A stretch of DNA of 64,000 nt from assembly GCF_000251105.1 (NCBI RefSeq), contig NC_017034.1, forward strand, positions 1,054,001 to 1,118,000, in the 5' to 3' direction. Below are positions 33,377 through 42,460 of the stretch, piece after piece. The notes beneath the pieces are model-generated. The model did no database searches. It was not told the origin of the DNA and saw only the letters and a list, made by a program, of their open reading frames with translations. The position numbers were made by a program, and so were the translations under genes. The stretch comes from Methanocella conradii HZ254. GTDB lineage: Archaea > Halobacteriota > Methanocellia > Methanocellales > Methanocellaceae. Each line of letters opens with the position of its first letter. The stretch's first letter is position 1.

Positions 33377-34759
33377 CTATTTTATGCCTGCCAGCCCGTA
33401 GATGAGCGATGCTGCGGCAATCGTGCCCCTGCGGAAGTTCTCAAGGCTAAAGTGCTCATTAGGCGAGTGTAGCTGGTCTCCTGGGTCGCCCCAGCCCAGC
33501 ATGAGTATATCATCGATGCCGACCGCTTTCAGGGCTATGACCGCGCCGATGCTCCCCCCGTCTCTCATGAACACCGGCCTCCGGCCGAAGCCCTCCTCGA
33601 TAGCACGCTCCGCGGCCTTTATCGCAACGCTATCCCTGGGCACGATTAGAGCGCCGGTGCTAGAGATGGTAGATACTTTTACCTTAACCCCACAGGGCGC
33701 CAGGGACATGACATACCTCTCGAATAGCCTGGCAATTTCACCCGGGTCCTGGTCCGGGACCAGCCTCATGCTCACCTTGGCCCCCGCCTGCGCCGGTATG
33801 ATGGTCTTGGAGCCTTCGCCCTGGAAGCCTCCCCATATGCCGTTGATATCCAAAGTAGGACGCGCCCTGGTGCTCTCAAGCACCGTATACCCTTCCTCAG
33901 GCACAAGCGCATCTACCCCCAGCCGGGCTTTCTCTGCCTCCTCATCGAAAGGCAAGCCCGCCATCTCCTCCCTCTCCCAGGGCTCTATGTCATGAACACT
34001 GTCATAAAAGCCGGGGATGAGCACCTTACCGCGGGCATCCTTCAGCCCGCCTAATATCCATGAAAGCGCCATGGCCGGGTTAGCCACCGCCCCGCCATAC
34101 AGCCCGGAGTGCACGTCATGGCTGGGGCCGTAGACGTCTATTTGCATATATAATAACCCCCTAAGGCCATAGCATATCATCGGCATGTCATCCCTGTACT
34201 TTGAGCCGTCGGAAAGGGCGGCCACGTCAGCGTTTAAAAGCTCCCTGTGGCCTGACGCAAATGACATGAAGTTGGGGCTGCCTATCTCCTCCTCGCCCTC
34301 CATGACTATCTTAATGTTCAGGGGCGGCTTTCCCTCCATTGCGAGGATGGACTCGATGGCGTTGAAAAACGTTAGTAGTTGCCCTTTGTCATCGGTTGCG
34401 CCCCTGGCGAATATGTTACCGTCACGTATCACAGGCGTAAATGGGGGAGTACACCACTGGTCTACCGGATCGGGGGGCTGGACGTCGTAGTGGCCATAAA
34501 CTAAGAGCGTCGGGGCGTCCTTGTATGGGCAAAGCCCGGCATACATCACAGGATGGCCGGGCGTCTCATATAGTGCGCCTTTAAAGCCGAGGCGCTCCGC
34601 CTCTTTGAGCAGCCATTCGGCGGCTCGCCTGACGTCTCCTGAGTATGCCGGGAGCGTGCTTATGCTTGGTATTTTCAAAAAGTCGATGAGTTTTTTGGCG
34701 TAGGCATCCTGGCTGTCCTCGATATGGGCCAGGACTGGCCGCGGTATATAATGCTCCAC
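33377..34759 (-). CDS. M20 family dipeptidase/metallopeptidase
   Basis: 460 residues, M20 (CPG2/CNDP-like) enzyme. First zinc ligands and base: LLVYGHYDVQPP, then ARGATDDKGQ with the bridging Asp, the catalytic EGEEEIGSPN, and the late HSPNEHFSL His. A dimerisation lid domain (about 200-310, with GPSHDVHSGLYGG) separates the two parts. Such enzymes cleave dipeptides or acylated amino acids. ATG start; divergent with the mrfB gene. Confidence 0.93.
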   Translation of the reverse strand: MEHYIPRPVLAHIEDSQDAYAKKLIDFLKIPSISTLPAYSGDVRRAAEWLLKEAERLGFKGALYETPGHPVMYAGLCPYKDAPTLLVYGHYDVQPPDPVDQWCTPPFTPVIRDGNIFARGATDDKGQLLTFFNAIESILAMEGKPPLNIKIVMEGEEEIGSPNFMSFASGHRELLNADVAALSDGSKYRDDMPMICYGLRGLLYMQIDVYGPSHDVHSGLYGGAVANPAMALSWILGGLKDARGKVLIPGFYDSVHDIEPWEREEMAGLPFDEEAEKARLGVDALVPEEGYTVLESTRARPTLDINGIWGGFQGEGSKTIIPAQAGAKVSMRLVPDQDPGEIARLFERYVMSLAPCGVKVKVSTISSTGALIVPRDSVAIKAAERAIEEGFGRRPVFMRDGGSIGAVIALKAVGIDDILMLGWGDPGDQLHSPNEHFSLENFRRGTIAAASLIYGLAGIK

Positions 34760-34928
34760 ATTAACACCTATCTAAGGCAATATGCTTTACCAGGAATAAT
34801 AATTTCGGGCCGCTCACAAAAAGGCTTTATGCCCCGTTGCCGCTAACTTATCATGAGGTAATCGTACGGGCAAGCTCGACTCCATCGCCAGCAGGCTGAA
34901 GGACGCCGAAAAGGGCCATGAGGAATAC

Positions 34929-35939
34929 GTGGTCATACCTGAAGGTGCCGCCCCTCCGGACCACGACTTCATGCCATCCTGGCTTTATGGCGACGCCTAC
35001 TATGAGGGCCAGCGGGTATTGGTGAAATACCTCAAGGAATACGAGGGCGTAAGGCTGGAAGACGCGATAGGCGGAACGCCCGTCAGCAATGATGCCGGCG
35101 AGTGCTATCTAATCGAAAGCTCATCCGATTTTCCTTTGGGTAAAATTGATAGGGAGAGCGCCCGGAAAGCGCTCCTGTCGAATTTGCGCTTGCTGAGGGG
35201 CATCGGCCCTGGCACCGAGGCAAAGCTTAAGAAGGCTGGATACCACACTATTGAGGACCTTCTCGCACATAAACGCTGGAGGGCACAGGCCAGGCGTCTC
35301 CTGGGCATCATCGACTCCGGAGATGCCTGTCGAATACAGGAGGAGGTGTGGCACTGGCTGCCCAGGTCGCACCCGTTGAACCTGCACATCACAGCATTCA
35401 CGAACGTCGAGCAGCTGGTGGCGCTGGACATCGAGACCATGGGGCTTTTTTCGAGGCCTATCATACTATTTGGCGCGGCTTTTACCAAAGGCGAGAAGAT
35501 AATCACGAGGCAATACCTGGCCAGGGGAGTGGAGGAGGAGGCGGCAGCAATAGAGGAGTTTTGCTCACTGGTTGAAAGCAGCCCTTTAGTATCATATAAT
35601 GGGCGCTCCTTCGACGTGCCTTACATAAACCAGCGACGGGTGTACTATGGCCTGGGTGGCGGCCTGCAGAACGTCCACTTTGACCTGCTCCCGCTCGCCC
35701 GCCGTGCCTTCAGGCATAAGCTCCCCGACGCCCGGCTCACCACGGTCGAGAAGTATTTATTCGGGCAGGAGAGAAAGGATGACGTGCCCGGCGCACTCGT
35801 GCCAGAGTTCTACGAGGAGTACCTGCACACCAAAAACCCGGGGCCGCTCATCCCTATCGTCGAGCACAACAGGAACGACCTGGCCACGCTTGCCAGGCTC
35901 TACTCAAAGCTCTGCGAGGATTGCAATGGGAGCGGTTGA
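34929..35939 (+). CDS. MrfB/YprB-like 3'-5' exonuclease with helix-hairpin-helix
   Basis: 336 residues from GTG 34929 (GAGGA four bases upstream). N-terminal part, then a helix-hairpin-helix around LRGIGPGTEAKLKKAGYHTIEDLL (90-115), then an RNase H/DEDDh fold: VALDIETMG (first Asp-Glu), SYNGRSFDVPYINQRR, and a final HNRNDLATLARLY. This is the YprB/MrfB arrangement. In-frame coding-like sequence continues 21 codons upstream to an ACG at 34866, behind GAGGT, so the start is open. The 3' end overlaps mrfA by 14 bp. MrfAB repairs mitomycin C damage in Bacillus; here an equivalent DNA repair role is inferred. Confidence 0.85.
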   Translation: MVIPEGAAPPDHDFMPSWLYGDAYYEGQRVLVKYLKEYEGVRLEDAIGGTPVSNDAGECYLIESSSDFPLGKIDRESARKALLSNLRLLRGIGPGTEAKLKKAGYHTIEDLLAHKRWRAQARRLLGIIDSGDACRIQEEVWHWLPRSHPLNLHITAFTNVEQLVALDIETMGLFSRPIILFGAAFTKGEKIITRQYLARGVEEEAAAIEEFCSLVESSPLVSYNGRSFDVPYINQRRVYYGLGGGLQNVHFDLLPLARRAFRHKLPDARLTTVEKYLFGQERKDDVPGALVPEFYEEYLHTKNPGPLIPIVEHNRNDLATLARLYSKLCEDCNGSG

Positions 35940-38175
35940 GGAGTACATAAGGGACCTTAAGGCATCTGCCCCTTATGGACAGATTGCCCATGTGGAGGAG
36001 ATAGACGAGCGGGAGCCCTCCTTTGACGACGTGAGCCACGCTTTGCACCCCAGGCTGAGAGGCTACCTGGACTCCCATAAGATAAGGCTATACTCGCATC
36101 AGGCGAGGGCCATTGACCTGGCACTGGATGGCAAGAACGTCATAATAACTACGCCCACCGCTTCGGGCAAGACGCTCGCCTTTAACGTCCCCGTCTTCGA
36201 GGCATTATTGAACGATAAGAAGGCTACTGCGCTCTACCTTTACCCAATGAAGGCCCTCTCCAACGATCAGCTTAAAACCCTTAAATCGATGGATTTGGAG
36301 CTGGGCACTAAAGCCATGCCCTCCATATACGATGGGGATACGCCGCAGTCGGCTCGCCCGGGGATACGCGACACAGCCCGCATCATCGTGAGCAACCCAT
36401 ATGCCATACACCGCTATCTGCCATGGCATGACAGGTGGAGGAGGCTCTTTTCCGGGTTGAGGTTTGTGGTCATCGATGAGGCACACACTTATAGGGGGAT
36501 ATATGGCTCAGGCGTGGCGATGCTCATCCGGCGGCTTAGGAGGATACTGAAAAGATATGGGTCGGATCCTCAATTCATCTTGTCGTCGGCCACGGTGGCG
36601 AACCCCGAGGAGCTATCGTTCAAGCTGACTGGCAAGCAGTTCGAGGTGGTCTCAAAAGACGGCTCGGGCAGGGGCAAGAAATATTTCATGTTCTGGAACC
36701 CCCCGATTGAGGGCGAATCAAGGGGGTCCACTCATCAGGAGACCATGCGCTTATTGGTTAGCCAGCTCGACCACGGCTTGCAGACGATATGCTTCACGCC
36801 ATCGCGCAGGATGGCTGAGCTCATCGGAAAATGGGCCAGGGAGTACGATAATGGCCGCTTCAGGGACGTGATAGCGTCCTATAGGGCCGGCTACCTTCCG
36901 GAGGACAGGAGGCGCATCGAAGACGACTTAAAAAATAGAAGGCTGATGGGGGTGACATCCACTAACGCCCTCGAGGTGGGGATAGACATAGGCTCCCTTG
37001 ACTCTGTCATAATTTCAGGCTACCCCGGCACTAGGATATCCACATGGCAGCAAGCGGGCAGAGCGGGGAGGGGGATGAGCGAGTCACTGGTCACGCTTGT
37101 CGCATTCGACAACCCCCTTGATCAATATTATATGAAGCACCCAGACCGCTTTTTCCACTCCAAAAATGAGGAGGCAATAGTAGACCTCCGTAATCCGTAT
37201 ATTCTGATGGGCCACCTTATGTGCGCCTCCGCCGAGCTGCCCCTCACCTCAGACGACTCCGCGTACTTTGGAGACTTTTCCGAGGCGCTGGAGGCATTGT
37301 CTTCAGCCAGCATCCTCCGACGCACTCCCAGGGGCTTCGTTTATGGCGGCACGAAAAGCCCATCCGAGATAGTAGACCTCAAGAACATTTCCAGCCACAC
37401 TGTAAGGGTGATGTGCGGCTCAGAATTGCTGGAGACCATGGAGGCGTCCAGGGCTTGTTCTGAGGCCCATAATGGTGCGGTCTTACTGCATCAGGGGGAA
37501 ACCTACCTCATTGAAGACCTCGACTTAAAGCTGGGCATCGCCAGGGCCGTCCAGAAAGACGTAGACTACTATACTGAAGCCCTTAAGCTATCTGACGTCG
37601 CCATTAGAAGGGAAAGGATGAGGAAAACCGTTAATGGCATAGACGTGCACGTAGGCGATGTCACCGTTACCGAGCAATACTATGAGTATGCCATGAAGCG
37701 CTACGAGAAGCTTCTGGGATATTTCCCCCTTGACCTCCCACCGCAGACTTTTGAGTCCGTGGCGTTGTGGTTTACATTACCTGATGACTTGCATCAGGGC
37801 ATGCTTGCGGAGAATAGGGATTTCAACGGCGGCATCCATGCCGTGGAGCATGCCATGATAGCGATGGCGCCGCTGTTTGCCTTATGTGACCGCTGGGACA
37901 TGGGTGGCCTGTCGACGCCTAACCATCCCGATACGAACCTGCCGACCATTTTCATCTATGACGCTTATGAGGGCGGCATTGGCATCGCAGAAAAATGCTA
38001 TGAGGCGTTCCCTGACCTCGCTAAAGCGACGCTCGAGCTCGTGAGGGATTGCGAGTGTGCCGAGGGTTGCCCGGCGTGCATCTACTCCCCAAAGTGCGGC
38101 AACAAGAACAAGCCGCTCGACAAGTCCGCGGCAAAGGAAATACTTGGCAGGGTCGTACAGCCCAGCGATGGGTGA
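35926..38175 (+). CDS. MrfA/YprA-like DEAD/DEAH-box helicase
   Basis: 749 residues. Walker A TPTASGKT (76-83), DEAH at 184-187, SSATVANPEEL, then second RecA domain motifs VTSTNALEVGIDIGSLD and QQAGRAGR, a winged-helix-like middle and the C-terminal DUF1998 zinc domain with CECAEGCPACIYSPKCGNKNKP (four Cys). All are in order. The start is ATG 35926 behind GAGGA, inside the end of mrfB; an in-frame extension back to 35647 is a shadow of mrfB. It acts with the exonuclease in DNA repair, and the MutS-like protein follows 57 bp later. Confidence 0.93.
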   Translation: MGAVEEYIRDLKASAPYGQIAHVEEIDEREPSFDDVSHALHPRLRGYLDSHKIRLYSHQARAIDLALDGKNVIITTPTASGKTLAFNVPVFEALLNDKKATALYLYPMKALSNDQLKTLKSMDLELGTKAMPSIYDGDTPQSARPGIRDTARIIVSNPYAIHRYLPWHDRWRRLFSGLRFVVIDEAHTYRGIYGSGVAMLIRRLRRILKRYGSDPQFILSSATVANPEELSFKLTGKQFEVVSKDGSGRGKKYFMFWNPPIEGESRGSTHQETMRLLVSQLDHGLQTICFTPSRRMAELIGKWAREYDNGRFRDVIASYRAGYLPEDRRRIEDDLKNRRLMGVTSTNALEVGIDIGSLDSVIISGYPGTRISTWQQAGRAGRGMSESLVTLVAFDNPLDQYYMKHPDRFFHSKNEEAIVDLRNPYILMGHLMCASAELPLTSDDSAYFGDFSEALEALSSASILRRTPRGFVYGGTKSPSEIVDLKNISSHTVRVMCGSELLETMEASRACSEAHNGAVLLHQGETYLIEDLDLKLGIARAVQKDVDYYTEALKLSDVAIRRERMRKTVNGIDVHVGDVTVTEQYYEYAMKRYEKLLGYFPLDLPPQTFESVALWFTLPDDLHQGMLAENRDFNGGIHAVEHAMIAMAPLFALCDRWDMGGLSTPNHPDTNLPTIFIYDAYEGGIGIAEKCYEAFPDLAKATLELVRDCECAEGCPACIYSPKCGNKNKPLDKSAAKEILGRVVQPSDG

Positions 38176-38232
38176 GCGACGCAGGCGCTCGCATATTACT
38201 TTCACCTCGCTAACTCAAGTATTAATACTTTC

Positions 38233-40362
38233 ATGACGCATTTGTTGGACGTGGACAGCCTGCTAGAACTCCCCGGCATAGGCGAAAAGATATCGGGCAA
38301 GCTCATCGAGCATTTCGGCTCGGAGGAGTCGGCCCTCGAGGTTTTGCGCAAGCACGACGTGGCCAGCCTTTCGAGCGTGCCAGGAATAAGCGAAAAGTAC
38401 GCCATATCGCTCATCCACGAGGTCATCGCCGGGGAGGAAGGGGTTTCTATCGAAGAATTTCTCCGGACTCAAGAGGCCTATAGCGTTTATGAGAAGATCA
38501 TCGGCCTGATTCGCTCGTACGCTCACACCCCTTATTCACGGGCAAAGATAAGCACCTTTATACCCTACCCCTCGAAGCGCGCCGACAGGATCAAGGCCAT
38601 CCAGGCAGAGATAGAGGATTATGTGACGCTGGCCAATACGCTCAAAGACGACGCGGAGCTGAACGCTGCCCTGAAGAAGGTAAGGCACCTGAAGGAGCCC
38701 TCAAAAGCCGTTAAGTCAAGGGATAGGGCCATTTTCACTGATAGCAAGGAGGACTATGAAAAGCTAGTCCGCGATGGCGTAGACCGTTACCTCGACGTAT
38801 ACTTTATAGAGAGCATGGGCGAGCTCGTTGACATAGCGAAGGGCTACTCACAGCCGCTCGTGTTAGGCAGCAGGTTCGCAGCGACAGACTTTCCCGACGA
38901 CATGGGCTTCGAGTTCATGGAAGGAGGCGCCGCCGAGACGTGGTGGCTGGCGCCCGAGGCAGTCATAGCCTTCTTCGCGGCAAACAAGGAGCCTATAGAG
39001 GCCTCGCTAAGGGCTATAAAGATAATACGGGAAAGGTCAGGGCACGTCATCTGTAGCCAGCTAGACGATGCAAAGATAAGCGAGCTATCGCAAGAGATGG
39101 CACGCATCACGCCCGAAGGGGAGCTTGAGATGGGGGTAGACCCCGAGGTGGACAGGCTAAAGGGCGTGCTAGATAGGCACGGCGAGGCCTTCAAGGCAGC
39201 CCTCAAGAAGGCAAACGCAGACCTCCATGAGCGTATGGAGAATAACACCGTTACGCTTAAAGGCTCCCAGCTTTTGGGCATGTTCGGTGAGAAGGGCGAG
39301 GCGGGCCTTAAGAGCATGCTTGAAAAGGAGGTCGCAAGGGCCTACTCCGCCGTAATTAATGAGGCAAAGGAGTCCATCAAGGCGCAGCTTGCCCTTAAGC
39401 CCTTCGAGATGCAGTACGTGGACATGATGTTTAGCGACGATATCGTCTACCCGATCGAGCTTAACTACCGCGCCGTGGATTCTTTTAAGAGCGCCATAAA
39501 CAGGCAGCTTTCAAAGCGGAGCCTCGACCTTAAGAGGGGATGCGCGAAGCGCCTCTCAAAGCTTAAGACGGCCTGCATGGAAATGGTCAGGGAGGTCCTG
39601 GAGTTTGACACGTACTTCGCCATCGGCTCGTTTGCCGCCGATTACGGGTTGAATATGCCCGCCATTAGCGATAAGGCCGGCATCAGCATCTCTTCGGCAT
39701 ATAACATCTTTTTGAGGGGCCGCGCTAAGAAAGTGGAGCCAGTGAGCTATGCTGTAGGGATTAAGACTAAGGATACTAAAGGGGAGAGGGTGGTCATTTT
39801 GAGCGGCGTGAACTCGGGCGGCAAGACCACGATGCTTGACCTGCTGGCGCAGGTCGTCATCCTGAGCCATATGGGTTTCCCTGTGCCTGCCGAGTCCGCC
39901 GAGGTGGGCCTGGTGGACGAGCTCATGTATTTCAGCAAGTCTAAGGGCACTCTTACTGCTGGTGCCTTTGAGGCGACTATCAAGAGCTTCTCGAGCGTCA
40001 TTGGTAAGAGCCGTAAGGTCGTGCTGGTGGATGAGCTCGAGTCCATCACGGAGCCCGGGGCGTCGGCGAAGATAATAGCTGGCATACTTGAGACGCTCCA
40101 CGAAAACGAGAATAGCATTGCCGTGTTCGTGAGCCACCTGGCTGAGCAGATCCTTGAGAATACGAAGTGCGGGATTCGGGTGGATGGGATCGAGGCGAAG
40201 GGATTGGACGCTAACCTGAACCTGATAGTGGACAGGTCTCCCCGCTATAACTATCTCGCCAGGAGCACGCCAGAGCTTATCGTGGAGAGGCTTACCAGGG
40301 CGTCAGATGGCGACGAGAAGCTGTTCTACCAAAAGCTTCTCGGTAAGTTTAAAGGCCTCTAG
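38233..40362 (+). CDS. MutS-family ATPase with N-terminal helix-hairpin-helix
   Basis: 709 residues. Two HhH units at the start (LLELPGIGEKISGKLIEHFGSEESALEVL, LSSVPGISEKYAISLI), then a helical core of the MutS lever type and the ABC-like ATPase: Walker A GVNSGGKTT (about 525-533), signature region KSKGTLTAGAFEAT, Walker B VVLVDELESITEPG, and SHLAEQI. No mismatch-recognition domain (no FxE) and no Smr domain at the end. This is the archaeal MutS-like (COG1193-related) group, expected to act on branched or recombining DNA. Next to mrfBA, hence a repair cluster. Confidence 0.9.
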   Translation: MTHLLDVDSLLELPGIGEKISGKLIEHFGSEESALEVLRKHDVASLSSVPGISEKYAISLIHEVIAGEEGVSIEEFLRTQEAYSVYEKIIGLIRSYAHTPYSRAKISTFIPYPSKRADRIKAIQAEIEDYVTLANTLKDDAELNAALKKVRHLKEPSKAVKSRDRAIFTDSKEDYEKLVRDGVDRYLDVYFIESMGELVDIAKGYSQPLVLGSRFAATDFPDDMGFEFMEGGAAETWWLAPEAVIAFFAANKEPIEASLRAIKIIRERSGHVICSQLDDAKISELSQEMARITPEGELEMGVDPEVDRLKGVLDRHGEAFKAALKKANADLHERMENNTVTLKGSQLLGMFGEKGEAGLKSMLEKEVARAYSAVINEAKESIKAQLALKPFEMQYVDMMFSDDIVYPIELNYRAVDSFKSAINRQLSKRSLDLKRGCAKRLSKLKTACMEMVREVLEFDTYFAIGSFAADYGLNMPAISDKAGISISSAYNIFLRGRAKKVEPVSYAVGIKTKDTKGERVVILSGVNSGGKTTMLDLLAQVVILSHMGFPVPAESAEVGLVDELMYFSKSKGTLTAGAFEATIKSFSSVIGKSRKVVLVDELESITEPGASAKIIAGILETLHENENSIAVFVSHLAEQILENTKCGIRVDGIEAKGLDANLNLIVDRSPRYNYLARSTPELIVERLTRASDGDEKLFYQKLLGKFKGL

Positions 40363-40450
40363 CGAAGAAAAGCCTTCTTAGGCTTAGAGCCTTGAAATAA
40401 CCACAAACTATTTTCTATCGGAGATGGTGTATGATTATCCTTGAAGGGAC

Positions 40451-40933
40451 ATGATGCGTGGGCATTTAAACCAGGCCACATGTGGCATTCACGTAAGGCC
40501 TGCAACTGAAGGCGATGTGGAGAGCATGTACGCCCTCGAGCAGATGTGCTTCGACGTCGAGGCGTTCTCCGCGCACCAGCTCCAATACCTCATAAACGCG
40601 AAGACTGCGTATTCATTCGTGGCGGAATACGACGACGCCTTCGCGGGATTCATCATCGGCCTGACCAACAGGAACAGGTTCGGGAAGTACGGCCGGATAT
40701 ACACGCTCGACGTGGACTATAGGTTCAGGCGCAGGGGTATAGCCACCATACTGTTAAAAACGCTCATGGAGCGCTTACGCCAGGCGGGGTGTACGAACTG
40801 CTTCCTCGAGGTGAAGGTGGACAACGATAAGGCCGTCACCTTATATGAAAAGATGGGGTTCGAGCGGTCTCGCATCGTGCCTAACTACTATTCTGATGGA
40901 GTACACGCCCTAAAGATGAAGAAAACGCTTTGA
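40451..40933 (+). CDS. rimI: RimI-like protein N-terminal acetyltransferase
   Basis: 160 residues. HVRPATEGDVESMYALEQMCF at the start, VDYRFRRRGIATILLKTLMERL as the acetyl-CoA loop, and LEVKVDNDKAVTLYEKMGFERSRIVPNYYSDGVHALKMKK as the RimI-type C-terminus with the conserved Tyr pair. Archaeal homologues acetylate N-termini of many proteins. ATG start at 40451. The 3' end overlaps the convergent membrane protein gene by 53 bp. Confidence 0.9.
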   Translation: MMRGHLNQATCGIHVRPATEGDVESMYALEQMCFDVEAFSAHQLQYLINAKTAYSFVAEYDDAFAGFIIGLTNRNRFGKYGRIYTLDVDYRFRRRGIATILLKTLMERLRQAGCTNCFLEVKVDNDKAVTLYEKMGFERSRIVPNYYSDGVHALKMKKTL

Positions 40934-41420
40934 CTGTGGGCGTTTTGGCGCTTTTTATCATGGCCGTCATCGCGATGGCGGCGCATGCCAGGTTTAGGGC
41001 TACCAGGAGCGCCGTTACCAGTATGGCGCCTGCGCCAATCGCCTGCTGGATCGCATGGATGTCGGTGCCCGGGGAGTAGTTGAGCGCGTATATCGCCGTG
41101 CGAATCGCCATGAATATGGGGATTGGCCTGTAGTCAGATAGCAGCGTGATGAACGCCAGGAGCGTCGTCATCGCCATGCCCGCCACCTCGAGGGATAGCG
41201 TATCAGCCACGCCGGACACGCTGGAATGTACGGTGTATGCGTCGGTTCCGAGCGGGTTTACATAAATTTCATAGACCTGTCCTCCGAGCATTTTTACCGT
41301 TATGGCGTGGGCGGCTTCATGCAAGAACCCGTAGGAAACGTTGGCGGCCCACAGGATGAAAATAAACGTCATGGCCTTTAATATTAGGGTTGTATGCTTT
41401 TGATTGGCGTTTTTAAGCAT
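40881..41420 (-). CDS. Membrane HExxH (M50-like) protein
   Basis: 179 residues with four spans. The first ends in NVSYGFLHEAAHAITVKMLGG, where HEAAH (His34, Glu35, His38) in a membrane helix is the zinc motif of site-2-type proteases and their relatives. A third ligand could be the Asp in YSPGTDIHAIQQ between spans. It is much shorter than true S2P, so it belongs to the small M50-like group of unknown substrate. ATG start; 3' end within rimI's end on the other strand. Confidence 0.75.
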   Translation of the reverse strand: MLKNANQKHTTLILKAMTFIFILWAANVSYGFLHEAAHAITVKMLGGQVYEIYVNPLGTDAYTVHSSVSGVADTLSLEVAGMAMTTLLAFITLLSDYRPIPIFMAIRTAIYALNYSPGTDIHAIQQAIGAGAILVTALLVALNLACAAIAMTAMIKSAKTPTVKAFSSSLGRVLHQNSS

Positions 41421-41609
41421 ATGCTTTTGTGCAAGCGATAATCGTATAAATCCTTTTTCCTGCTCTATAAAAAATATCGATTATTTAGGCTGGTAAGCCA
41501 AAATATTTTTATTATAGCGATTCAATAGTAATGGTTTTTATCGAGGCGCGATTCAAGGATACCTATTTATATTATCCCGGTATTATTGGAGTAGTACAGT
41601 GGTATTATC

Positions 41610-41786
41610 ATGCCAAAGATCAGCGTCGATATCCCGCAGGAGCTATTAGACGATTTAATGGTACACGTTGGCAAGGACAAGAAGTTCGTGAGCCAGTCGG
41701 ACGCCATAAGGACGGCCATTCGCAAGATGCTCGACTCTCTTGATGAGATCGATGAGCGCCATGGCAGGATTCGGAGGGAGAAGTGA
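41610..41786 (+). CDS. Ribbon-helix-helix (CopG/NikR-type) DNA-binding protein
   Basis: 58 residues: strand PKISVDIPQELLDDL, helix VGKDKKFVSQSDAIRTAIRKMLDSL, and a charged tail. The strand followed by a Ser-Asp-Ala-Ile-Arg helix is the RHH fold of the NikR N-terminal domain type, which binds DNA as a dimer of dimers. The stop (TGA 41784-41786) overlaps the ATG of queC, so it leads the deazaguanine operon and may autoregulate it. Confidence 0.88.
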   Translation: MPKISVDIPQELLDDLMVHVGKDKKFVSQSDAIRTAIRKMLDSLDEIDERHGRIRREK

Positions 41787-42460
41787 TGGGCTCGATAGCG
41801 CTTTTATCAAGCGGGCTTGATTCCGCCGTCGCCTTTAAGGTTGCGCTGGACGAGTGGGGCGTCGACCTGGCGCTAACCTTCGACTACGGCCAGAGGGCGG
41901 CCGAAAAGGAGATAGAGTGCGCACGGAAGATCTGCGAGCGGTTTGGGGTCAGGCACGAGGTCGTGGAGCTTCCGTGGCTAGAGGACGTTACCAGTACTTC
42001 GCTCGTGTACAGGGGCGAGAAGGTTCCGACGCTGACCGAGGCGGAGCTTGACGAGAGGGCAAGGGAGACCGCCCACGCCGTCTGGGTGCCTAACCGTAAT
42101 GGCGCATTCATTAATATCGCCGCCTGCTTCGCAGACTCCCTGGGCATAGGTCTCATAGTCTGCGGCTTTAACGCGGAGGAGGGCGCCACGTTTCCCGATA
42201 ATACGCCGGAGTTCGTGGAAGCCGTCAATAAGAGCCTATTTTATTCTACCGAGAACCACGCGAAGGTCGTCGCCCCGGTAGCAGGCCTTGATAAGGTGGG
42301 CATCGTCAGGAAGGGCGCTAGAATAGGGGCGCCGCTCGACCTTAGCTGGAGTTGCTACTTTTCAGGTGAGAGGCCCTGCGGAAAATGCGAGAGCTGCGTG
42401 CGGAGGGCGCGCGCGTTCAGGATGGCCGGAGTGCCGGACCCATCGCTGGTGATACGATGA
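41786..42460 (+). CDS. queC: 7-cyano-7-deazaguanine synthase (QueC)
   Basis: 224 residues. PP-loop ATPase: SSGLDSAVAF at the N-terminus, then FDYGQRAAEKEIECARKICERFG, PNRNGAFINIAACFADS, and a C-terminal zinc site with CYFSGERPCGKCESCVRRARAF (four Cys). QueC turns 7-carboxy-7-deazaguanine into preQ0, which in archaea goes to archaeosine in tRNA. GGAGGGAG precedes the ATG. In one operon with DUF366, queE and queD. Confidence 0.96.
   Translation: MGSIALLSSGLDSAVAFKVALDEWGVDLALTFDYGQRAAEKEIECARKICERFGVRHEVVELPWLEDVTSTSLVYRGEKVPTLTEAELDERARETAHAVWVPNRNGAFINIAACFADSLGIGLIVCGFNAEEGATFPDNTPEFVEAVNKSLFYSTENHAKVVAPVAGLDKVGIVRKGARIGAPLDLSWSCYFSGERPCGKCESCVRRARAFRMAGVPDPSLVIR

Noticed and set aside
35647..35925. 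N-terminal extension of the mrfA frame
   Set aside because: It lies in another frame over mrfB, with Arg/Ser/Pro-rich nonsense sequence. ATG 35926 with GAGGA is the real start.
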